Positions 6,799 to 13,464 of a stretch of 22,281 nucleotides of DNA are shown here, piece after piece. The notes beneath the pieces were generated by a model. It saw only the letters and a list, made by a program, of their open reading frames with translations. It had not been told where the DNA came from and ran no database searches. Source of the stretch: IMCC26077 sp964418325 (lineage in GTDB: Bacteria > Actinomycetota > Actinomycetes > Nanopelagicales > Nanopelagicaceae); assembly GCA_964418325.1 (NCBI GenBank), contig CAYQLC010000022.1:1-22281 (forward strand). The letters are read 5' to 3'. The stretch's first letter is position 1. The number at the start of each line of letters is the position of its first letter. A program made the position numbers and the translations under genes.

Positions 6799-8466
6799 AT
6801 GGCTGAGTTTATTTACACGATGAAGAAGGCGCGCAAAGCGCATGGCGACAAGGTCATACTCGACGATGTCACATTGATGTTCTTGCCTGGGGCAAAGATT
6901 GGCGTGGTTGGCCCTAATGGAGCGGGAAAGTCGACCGTTCTTCAAATTATGGCGGGATTGCAGCAACCCTCCAACGGTGAGGCATACCTAACGCCAGGGT
7001 ACAGCGTAGGAATCTTGCTTCAAGAACCTCCACTTAATGAAGAGAAAAATGTTCTTGAGAATGTGCAAGAAGGTGTTGCAGACATCATGAATATGCTCAA
7101 TCGTTTTAATGAAATTTCAGATTTAATGTCAGCTCCTGATGCCGACTACGACACGCTCCTTGCAGAAATGGGTGACTTACAAGAGAAGCTTGATCATGCG
7201 AATGCTTGGGAGATTGATTCTCGTTTAGAGCAGGCGATGGATGCTCTTCGTTGTCCGCCAGCTGATGCAGATGTGAAGGTGCTATCTGGCGGAGAGCGTC
7301 GTCGAGTGGCGCTCTGTAAATTACTTTTACAAGCTCCAGATTTGTTACTGCTCGATGAACCAACTAACCATCTCGATGCCGAATCTGTGCTTTGGCTTGA
7401 GCAACATCTTGCGAAATACAATGGCACTGTAGTTGCTATCACACACGATCGTTACTTTCTCGACAATGTCGCGCAATGGATATTGGAGCTAGATCGTGGT
7501 CGTGCCTATCCTTATGAAGGAAATTATTCGACCTACCTAGAGACTAAGTCGCAACGTTTGAAGATTGAGGGGCAGAAGGATGCCAAACGTGCCAAGCGAT
7601 TAGCTGAAGAACTTGACTGGGTACGCCAAAATGCAAAGGGCCGCCAAGTTAAACAAAAGGCGCGCCTAGCACGTTACGAAGAGATGGCGGCCGAGGCAGA
7701 GAAGATGCGCAAGCTTGATTTCGAAGAAATTCAAATACCACCCGGGCCGCGCCTGGGAAATGTGGTAGTTGAAGTAGAGAACTTAGTGAAAGGTTTTGGC
7801 GATCGATTACTCTTTGATGGCCTTTCATTCACGCTACCGCGCAACGGCATTGTTGGCGTCATCGGCCCTAACGGTGCCGGAAAGACCACCCTCTTCAAAA
7901 TGATTCAAGGGCTTGAGAAGCCCGACAGTGGGAGCATCAAGATTGGTGAGACTGTATCCATCTCTTACGTTGATCAGAACCGCTCTGGAATCGACCCAAA
8001 GAAGACTCTTTGGGAAGTTGTTTCAGAGGGACTAGACATCATGAAGGTGGGCCAGGTTGAAATTCCCTCTCGCGCCTATGTGTCAACCTTTGGGTTTAAA
8101 GGGCCAGATCAACAAAAGCCAGCCGGTGTGCTTTCAGGAGGTGAGCGAAATCGATTGAATCTAGCGCTGACTTTGAAGATGGGCGGTAATTTATTACTTC
8201 TCGATGAGCCCACGAACGATCTTGATGTTGAAACGCTGGGTAGCCTTGAAAATGCTCTCCTAAACTTCCCTGGATGCGCAGTAGTGATCTCTCACGATCG
8301 ATGGTTCCTTGATCGAGTGGCTACGCACATACTGGCCTACGAAGGTGAATCGCAATGGTTCTGGTTTGAAGGAAACTTTGAATCGTATGAAGCGAATAAA
8401 ATTGAACGACTCGGGCCTGAAGCTTCACGTCCACATCGTGTGACCTACAGAAAGTTGACTCGATAA
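6799..8466 (+). CDS. ettA: Energy-dependent translational throttle protein EttA (ABC-F ATPase)
   Basis: EttA is a cytoplasmic ABC-F ATPase that binds the ribosomal E site and gates the first peptide bond according to the ATP/ADP ratio. The 555-residue product has two ABC domains: Walker A GPNGAGKST at 38-46 and GPNGAGKTT near 355, two LSGGER signatures, and Walker B LLLLDEPTNHLD and LLLLDEPTNDLD. Between them lies the charged linker that contacts P-site tRNA (about 245-325, including K-R-A-K-R-L-A-E-E-L-D-W-V-R). The length and linker fit EttA rather than Uup or drug-resistance ABC-F proteins. There is no Shine-Dalgarno, but TAAAGT lies 6 nt before the ATG, as in leaderless genes. The stop overlaps the thioesterase start. 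Confidence 0.96.
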   Translation: MAEFIYTMKKARKAHGDKVILDDVTLMFLPGAKIGVVGPNGAGKSTVLQIMAGLQQPSNGEAYLTPGYSVGILLQEPPLNEEKNVLENVQEGVADIMNMLNRFNEISDLMSAPDADYDTLLAEMGDLQEKLDHANAWEIDSRLEQAMDALRCPPADADVKVLSGGERRRVALCKLLLQAPDLLLLDEPTNHLDAESVLWLEQHLAKYNGTVVAITHDRYFLDNVAQWILELDRGRAYPYEGNYSTYLETKSQRLKIEGQKDAKRAKRLAEELDWVRQNAKGRQVKQKARLARYEEMAAEAEKMRKLDFEEIQIPPGPRLGNVVVEVENLVKGFGDRLLFDGLSFTLPRNGIVGVIGPNGAGKTTLFKMIQGLEKPDSGSIKIGETVSISYVDQNRSGIDPKKTLWEVVSEGLDIMKVGQVEIPSRAYVSTFGFKGPDQQKPAGVLSGGERNRLNLALTLKMGGNLLLLDEPTNDLDVETLGSLENALLNFPGCAVVISHDRWFLDRVATHILAYEGESQWFWFEGNFESYEANKIERLGPEASRPHRVTYRKLTR

Positions 8467-8873
8467 TGAAACATATTTATCCGTTACAAGTGCGTTGGGG
8501 CGATCTCGATGCGTTCGGTCATGTCAACAATGCAACCTACCTCACCTACATTCAAGAGGCGCGGGTCGATTTCACCATTTATGCACGACAACGCAAGAAT
8601 CAGGCTCCCATACTCTTCGACATGGTCGTTGCGAGAGCTGAAGTTGATTATGTGGCGCCTATCTATGAAGGTGGAGTTAATGCGCATGTTGAGGTCTGGG
8701 TACACCGTGTTGGCAATTCCTCTTTCGGGCTTGCCTACGAGATTCATGTTGACGGGCACGTGGTAGCAAAAGCTCGCACAGTTCAAGTCACGGTGGACAT
8801 GCACTCTAAAAGTTCCCGCCCGCTGAGTGAGGCTGAAAAGGAGTTCCTCCAGGAGTATTTTCACGGTGAGTGA
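8466..8873 (+). CDS. Hotdog-fold acyl-CoA thioesterase (4-hydroxybenzoyl-CoA thioesterase family)
   Basis: The 135-residue protein has the family motif W-G-D-L-D-A-F-G-H-V-N-N near residues 11-22, with the catalytic Asp at 15, followed by the helix Y-L-T-Y-I-Q-E-A-R. Such enzymes hydrolyse acyl-CoA or aryl-CoA thioesters in the cytoplasm; the substrate cannot be read from sequence. Its ATG shares a base with the ettA stop (TAATG) and its 3' end overlaps the globin gene, so the three genes form a coupled operon. The same partners occur near each other in mycobacteria as I recall. Confidence 0.88.
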   Translation: MKHIYPLQVRWGDLDAFGHVNNATYLTYIQEARVDFTIYARQRKNQAPILFDMVVARAEVDYVAPIYEGGVNAHVEVWVHRVGNSSFGLAYEIHVDGHVVAKARTVQVTVDMHSKSSRPLSEAEKEFLQEYFHGE

Positions 8874-9237
8874 GAACTTTTATGAGCGATTTGGTGGCGC
8901 TCAGGCATTTGAAAGACTTGTACGCACCTTTTACGACAACGTAAAAAGAGATTCGCTGTTACGACCTATGTATCCCGATGAGGATTTTGAGGGTGCAGAA
9001 CGCAGGTTACGGATGTTTCTTGAGCAATATTGGGGTGGACCGCACACCTATTCAGATGAGCGAGGACATCCACGATTGCGAATGCGCCATGCTCCTTACA
9101 CCATTGGAGTTGCCGAGCGCGATGCTTGGCTGGCATGTATGAAGCCTGCAGTAGATGAGATGGGGCTGAGTGAAGAGTTGTATCAGGAATTATGGGGCTA
9201 TCTTGAGGGTGCCGCGACTTTCATGATGAACCAGTAA
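8866..9237 (+). CDS. glbO: Group II truncated haemoglobin (trHbO)
   Basis: The haem protein binds O2 and related ligands and is thought to aid respiration or nitrosative/oxidative defence. Starting at GTG 8866 (AGGAG 11 nt upstream) gives 123 residues and puts Tyr23 (B10), Tyr36 (CD1), His75 (proximal, F8) and Trp88 (G8) at the same numbers I know for mycobacterial trHbO, which supports this start over the in-frame ATG at 8827. Trp at G8 with Tyr at CD1 marks group II, O-type. The gene overlaps the thioesterase stop by 8 bp and ends 1 bp from the converging channel gene. Confidence 0.93.
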   Translation: MSENFYERFGGAQAFERLVRTFYDNVKRDSLLRPMYPDEDFEGAERRLRMFLEQYWGGPHTYSDERGHPRLRMRHAPYTIGVAERDAWLACMKPAVDEMGLSEELYQELWGYLEGAATFMMNQ

Positions 9238-9238
9238 C

Positions 9239-9769
9239 TTATTGGGAGTAGTTGCCCACTTTCAAGATTTCCCCATTACGCAAGTACCAAAGAACTCCAC
9301 TGTCGTCTCGAACAGTAGTGATTCGCATGCCAACGTTCACGACAACTCCGCTGACTTCGAGTAATTGGACTCGATCACCAACTCCGTATTGATCTTCGAT
9401 TAACATCGAGAGTCCAGAGAGAATGTCACGCACTATTGTTTGGGCGCCAAGTCCGAGTGCAACGCCAACTACTCCAGCAGAGGTTAATAAGGGTCCAAGG
9501 TTGAGTCCTAATTGATCGAGAATCATGGCACCAGCAACGATGAAAGTCAGAGCATTAACCGAACTTCGAAGCAGCGCGCCAATCGTGCGTGATCGTTCGG
9601 CAGCTCGATTCTCGGCCCCTCGATCAGTTTTTGCGATGAGTTTGTTCATGGAGCGGAGAATTGCGCGGTTAGCAGAGAATCGCACGAGAAACGCAATGAC
9701 GATGACCGTTGCTATGCGCAAGGGTGCACCAGAGAACCAATCTGTAAATTGATTGAGTGCATTACTCAC
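9239..9769 (-). CDS. Short MscS-type mechanosensitive channel protein
   Basis: MscS-family channels open under membrane tension to release osmolytes. The 176-residue protein has membrane spans at about 17-35 and 73-90 and the pore-lining helix at about 92-115 (G-V-V-G-V-A-L-G-L-G-A-Q), followed by the beta-domain (I-E-D-Q-Y-G-V-G-D-R-V). It stops at V-G-N-Y-S-Q, just where the beta-domain ends, so the C-terminal alpha/beta vestibule of E. coli MscS is absent. Similar short forms exist in actinobacteria, so I read it as intact. The GTG start overlaps the peptidase stop in a GTGA, implying translational coupling. The globin gene ends 1 bp away on the other strand. Confidence 0.9.
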   Translation of the reverse strand: MSNALNQFTDWFSGAPLRIATVIVIAFLVRFSANRAILRSMNKLIAKTDRGAENRAAERSRTIGALLRSSVNALTFIVAGAMILDQLGLNLGPLLTSAGVVGVALGLGAQTIVRDILSGLSMLIEDQYGVGDRVQLLEVSGVVVNVGMRITTVRDDSGVLWYLRNGEILKVGNYSQ

Positions 9770-11880
9770 AGGCTCGACCCACCATTCTCAGACAAACCAG
9801 TCCACTTAGAGAGAAATGCTAGAGAGTCAGCGCTCAAATCAATGCTTCGTGAAAGCGATCGAGCGCCGTGTCCTACGTTTCGCTCGGCTCTGATGAGGAT
9901 TGGGCGCATGTTTTCCGCCGGCTGTGCATGTTGTAAGGCGGCACACATCTTCCGGGCGTGGAGCGGATCCACTCGAGTATCACCCTCAAAAACTGTAAAT
10001 AAAGTGGCGGGATAATTCTGACCTTCGCGCACTTGGTGATAGGGGGAATATCCAATCAACCACTCAAATTCTTCTTCAATGGCAGCCGAGCCATATTCAT
10101 CGCTCCAAGTTGCACCCAATCCATGTAGTTCATATCGGACCATATCGAGAAGTGGTGCCGAGCAGACCACTGCTGCGAAAAGATCAGGTTGTTGGGTAAG
10201 CGCCGCACCGACCAATAGACCACCATTGGAACCACCTTCGATTGCGAGTTGTCCTGCGGAGGTCCAGCCACTATTTATCAAATATCTTGCGGCATAAGTA
10301 AAGTCGTCAAAGACATTTTGTTTTTCACCTCGCATTCCTTGTCGATGCCAATCTTCACCTTCTTCATCACCACCGCGAATATTTGCAACGGCCCACACTC
10401 CGCCTGCTTCAACCCACGCGAGTGCAGTGGCTGAGAATGCTGGGTTGAGTCCGACGCCAAATCCGCCATATCCATAGAGAACGGTGGGGCGTGGTTTATC
10501 AGCATTCTTTACTGTCGAGAGAATGAACATACGCACTTGCGTATCATCAAATGAGGTGAAAGTAATCAACTCGGCGAAAACTTTTGGAATAGTAATTGCA
10601 CCTGGTGGATCTGCATACTTTCTTACTTCTAATGAGCGTCCATCAAAGGAGTAAATAGTTGGCGGTGTCACGTGATCGGTGTACCCAAACCATGCTTCAT
10701 GTCCGCCCTCTGGGCGAACGGCAATTCCAGTCACCGTTCCCAATCCGGGAAGGGGAATGGTGCTCTGACGTTCACCTGTCTCAAGCGAATGCACGGTTAT
10801 TTCGCTAACAGTGTGGCGACTCCATAAGACCAACAACATGCTCGCTGGCATCAGTGGCCCATCAAGTACCGCCCAGCCACTTAGCACTGCTTCGGGATCT
10901 TCAGGTACGAGATCGCGCCATTCTGCAGATTCGCCAACCGAAAGGAGAGTTGTTGGCGAGGAGATACAGATTCGACCGCGGGGAGCATCGAAGTTAGTTC
11001 CGATGAGTATGCGACCGTCACGAAGTGGTTCAAGTGAGGTTTGTGAATCGCTTTCGGCGCTTTGAATCAAGATGAATTTGGGTGCACTCGGCGATGAGGC
11101 ATGAAGATCGGCAAGCCATAGATCATTTCGAGGTTCAGTCCCAGCGCTTGCACTTAAAGTGAGCCATCGGCCATCCATCGACACGGACACTCCGTAGTAG
11201 TTAGTCATCTCAAGGCCAGATCCAAAGATTTCTACATCGCTTGCGGGGTCGCTTCCCACGATATGGAAATAAACGCGTCGGTGATATTGCCGCTCTTCTT
11301 CTTTGAGTAAATCGGGTGCGAGTCTGCGAACGTAGTAGAAAGCTTTTCCGCCAGGTAACCATGCAATGGGTGAGTACCGCGCACGATCAATCGGACCATC
11401 TATAACCTCGTGCGTTTCAACATCCATTACGTAGAGAGTGCTCTCCTCGGTGCCACCAGTAGATAGTTGATAAGCAAGTTGGTCACCCTCTTTCGAAGGT
11501 TGCCATGAATCAAGAGTCGTCGTACCCCCGGGATTAATCGCAAGCGGATCAATCAGCACTTCAATGTCACTCTCTACATCTTTGCGGGTGTAGAGAATTC
11601 CTAACTCTTCATTTGCAGTTCGACGCATAAAGAATTCTCGAGAACCTCGCCACGATGGTGTGGAGCGGTAGCCCGCACCAAGAAGTTCGCGAAGTCGAGT
11701 GCTCCAATAATCGCGCCCGGTTAGTTGCGAGAGTTGGCTCTGCCAGAGCGTCTCTTGCGCCATGGACCATTCCTGCACCTGGTCGCTCTCGCCAGCTTCA
11801 AGCCAGCGATAGGGGTCAGCCACCTGGCGGCCGAAATATTCGTCAACAATGGGGTCGCGGCGAGCCTGGGGGTACTTCAC
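9766..11880 (-). CDS. Prolyl oligopeptidase family serine peptidase (S9A)
   Basis: The 704-residue protein has the S9A layout: a short N-terminal helix region (W-L-E at 26-28), a beta-propeller (about 70-420) and a C-terminal alpha/beta hydrolase domain. The nucleophile is Ser551 in E-G-G-S-N-G-G, the His is H671 in N-V-G-H-G-A, and the acid lies in G-D-T-R-V-D-P-L-H (D634, possibly D638). Such enzymes cleave short peptides after Pro in the cytoplasm or periplasm. No signal peptide is visible, so a cytoplasmic role in peptide recycling is likely. The GTG start has no good Shine-Dalgarno; TAGGCT lies 6 nt upstream, which would suit a leaderless transcript. It is coupled to the downstream MscS gene. 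Confidence 0.93.
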   Translation of the reverse strand: MKYPQARRDPIVDEYFGRQVADPYRWLEAGESDQVQEWSMAQETLWQSQLSQLTGRDYWSTRLRELLGAGYRSTPSWRGSREFFMRRTANEELGILYTRKDVESDIEVLIDPLAINPGGTTTLDSWQPSKEGDQLAYQLSTGGTEESTLYVMDVETHEVIDGPIDRARYSPIAWLPGGKAFYYVRRLAPDLLKEEERQYHRRVYFHIVGSDPASDVEIFGSGLEMTNYYGVSVSMDGRWLTLSASAGTEPRNDLWLADLHASSPSAPKFILIQSAESDSQTSLEPLRDGRILIGTNFDAPRGRICISSPTTLLSVGESAEWRDLVPEDPEAVLSGWAVLDGPLMPASMLLVLWSRHTVSEITVHSLETGERQSTIPLPGLGTVTGIAVRPEGGHEAWFGYTDHVTPPTIYSFDGRSLEVRKYADPPGAITIPKVFAELITFTSFDDTQVRMFILSTVKNADKPRPTVLYGYGGFGVGLNPAFSATALAWVEAGGVWAVANIRGGDEEGEDWHRQGMRGEKQNVFDDFTYAARYLINSGWTSAGQLAIEGGSNGGLLVGAALTQQPDLFAAVVCSAPLLDMVRYELHGLGATWSDEYGSAAIEEEFEWLIGYSPYHQVREGQNYPATLFTVFEGDTRVDPLHARKMCAALQHAQPAENMRPILIRAERNVGHGARSLSRSIDLSADSLAFLSKWTGLSENGGSSL

Positions 11881-12017
11881 CCCTTTAGCCTAGGGAAATC
11901 TTCACGTAATAGTTACTAACTTTTAAGGTATTTCGACGCGTCAATACTGGAGTTCTCGCCACATACTCAGCAAGATATCGCCATCGGGTGGTTCCCGAGT
12001 TCCAGAAGGGAGTAGTG

Positions 12018-12533
12018 ATGCCTAACGCCCTAGTCCTCAATGCGACCTTTGAGCCACTCTGCGTCGTATCTGAGAGACGTGCGTTAGTTCTCGTTCTTAA
12101 TCATCGAGCAGCGGTGATTGAAGAGTCTGGAACTTTCATCCAACATCCCGCAGGGGACATCTCCCTGCCAACGGTAATTCGCCTGCAGCGATATGTGCGT
12201 GTTCCTTATCGAAATTCTGTTCCTTTGACCAGACGCGCAATCTTTGCCCGTGATGGCGGAAAGTGTGTTTACTGCCAAGCTCCAGCAGCGAGCATCGATC
12301 ACGTGATGCCCCGATCTCGTGGTGGCTCTCACGCGTGGGAGAACGTTGTTTCTGCCTGTCATCGATGTAACCACGCCAAAGCTGATCGCACGTTGAAAGA
12401 TTTGGGATGGAAGTTAAAGCGCCCACCGCATGAACCCTCAGGTGCTGCGTGGCGAATTCTGGGAACTGGTCGAGCTGATCCACGATGGGTTCCCTACTTA
12501 GAACCCTTTGGCGTCGCTGCGCAAAGAGCATAA
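12018..12533 (+). CDS. HNH endonuclease family protein
   Basis: The 171-residue product has an HNH domain at about 75-125: C-V-Y-C, then I-D-H-V-M-P-R-S-R-G-G, W-E-N-V-V-S-A-C-H-R-C-N. The two Cys pairs should hold a zinc and the His-Asn-His set would bind the catalytic metal. This is the short actinobacterial type (start M-P-N-A-L-V-L-N-A) whose biological substrate is unknown to me; its conserved place beside housekeeping genes argues against a mobile intron or restriction role. ATG 12018 has AAGGGAG just upstream. The 137-bp spacer to the divergent peptidase holds an 8-bp palindrome GACGCGTC but nothing else I can name. Confidence 0.88.
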   Translation: MPNALVLNATFEPLCVVSERRALVLVLNHRAAVIEESGTFIQHPAGDISLPTVIRLQRYVRVPYRNSVPLTRRAIFARDGGKCVYCQAPAASIDHVMPRSRGGSHAWENVVSACHRCNHAKADRTLKDLGWKLKRPPHEPSGAAWRILGTGRADPRWVPYLEPFGVAAQRA

Positions 12534-12561
12534 CGAGCACTTGCGATAGGGTAAGGAAACT

Positions 12562-12810
12562 ATGACTTTAAAAACTTTAGCAACCGTTATCAGCACCTTT
12601 GTTCTTACTGCACTTTCCCATCCAGTCTGGGCTGTTCCTCAAGAGGGCACTCCAGATCCTGGTGAAGGCCTCACCGCTCTTGAGACAACTCTCTATTTCG
12701 TCATCGCGCCGCTCGGACTATTCCTCACTATTGTCATTCTTGGATATGCGATTCATCGCCCACGCGATGGCAAGAAGAAATCAACAAACGTTCTCACAGA
12801 AATCAGATAG
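12562..12810 (+). CDS. Small conserved membrane protein
   Basis: This 82-residue protein has a possible signal peptide (1-24, ending V-W-A) and one strong membrane span (about 45-65), with a short Pro/Gly-rich outer segment between and a basic cytoplasmic tail (H-R-P-R-D-G-K-K-K). The pattern P-G-E-G-L-T-A-L-E-T resembles small actinobacterial membrane proteins of unknown function that I have seen near aminopeptidase N and HNH genes. TAAGGAAAC provides the ribosome site. The next gene starts 12 bp after its stop, so the two are probably co-transcribed and may interact. Confidence 0.75.
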   Translation: MTLKTLATVISTFVLTALSHPVWAVPQEGTPDPGEGLTALETTLYFVIAPLGLFLTIVILGYAIHRPRDGKKKSTNVLTEIR

Positions 12811-12822
12811 GTACCAACCTCT

Positions 12823-13419
12823 ATGAACAATCAAATCGAGACCTACATTGATGTACAGCTGGAGAACCGAGACCAGATAACCGTACTTTTTCGCTATGTA
12901 CTGATTGTTCCAGTGGCAATCTTTGCTTACGCATTTGCTCCAGGCGGTGCGGCTACCTTCTCACTTGGATTAGGTGTACTCGTATTGCCAGTGCTGTTGG
13001 CAATCGTTTTCCGTGGCGTCTACCCAAGTTATGCACTTCGCTTTAATCAATCTATTCTGGAGCTCTCCACCCGTCTCACCGCATATGCACTGTTACTCAA
13101 CGATAAGTACCCCTCAATTGAGCCAAATAATTCGGTTCGCGTGATTTTCCCTGATGTGGATGGTGGAAAGAAGCTCAATCGCCTGCTACCTCTTGTCAAA
13201 TGGTTTCTTGCAATACCGCTATACATAGTTGGCGCTGTCTACACGATTTACGCCATCATCATGCTGCTTGCTGGCTGGTTTGCCATCATCTTCACCAAAG
13301 ATATGCCACGCGTGGTGGCTGAGGTGCTCTTTGGGGCCACGCGGTACTGGAACCGGGTGCTTGGCTATGCATTTTTGCTAGTGACGGACGAGTATCCATC
13401 CTTCAGTCTTAGAGACTAA
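12823..13419 (+). CDS. DUF4389-type membrane protein
   Basis: The 198-residue protein has about four hydrophobic spans (about 22-40, 45-65, 128-150 and 140-158 region) and the features I associate with DUF4389: paired copies of a Y-A-L-L-L-N-D-K-Y-P / Y-A-F-L-L-V-T-D-E-Y-P element, F-R-G-V-Y-P, and P-L-V-K-W-F-L-A-I-P-L-Y-I-V. The two tyrosine-proline elements suggest an internal duplication. Function is unknown. It follows the small membrane protein by 12 bp and converges on pepN. Confidence 0.82.
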   Translation: MNNQIETYIDVQLENRDQITVLFRYVLIVPVAIFAYAFAPGGAATFSLGLGVLVLPVLLAIVFRGVYPSYALRFNQSILELSTRLTAYALLLNDKYPSIEPNNSVRVIFPDVDGGKKLNRLLPLVKWFLAIPLYIVGAVYTIYAIIMLLAGWFAIIFTKDMPRVVAEVLFGATRYWNRVLGYAFLLVTDEYPSFSLRD

Positions 13420-13440
13420 AAGAGCATCAATCGACTGCAA

Positions 13441-13464
13441 CTTCTAATCTAATTAGATTAGAAG
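13441..13464. repeat. Perfect 24-bp palindrome between convergent genes
   Basis: CTTCTAATCTAA is followed at once by its exact reverse complement, with no spacer. It covers the pepN stop codon (13458-13460) and the short gap to the DUF4389 gene. It is AT-rich and has no adjacent T-run on either strand (TTTTT starts about 10 bp later on the plus strand), so it is not a standard terminator. It could act as a bidirectional transcript end or a protein-binding site. Confidence 0.6.

Noticed and set aside
9239..9769. MscS gene truncated by mutation
   Set aside because: The frame ends cleanly at the end of the beta-domain with no homologous remnant beyond it, and short forms of this kind are known.
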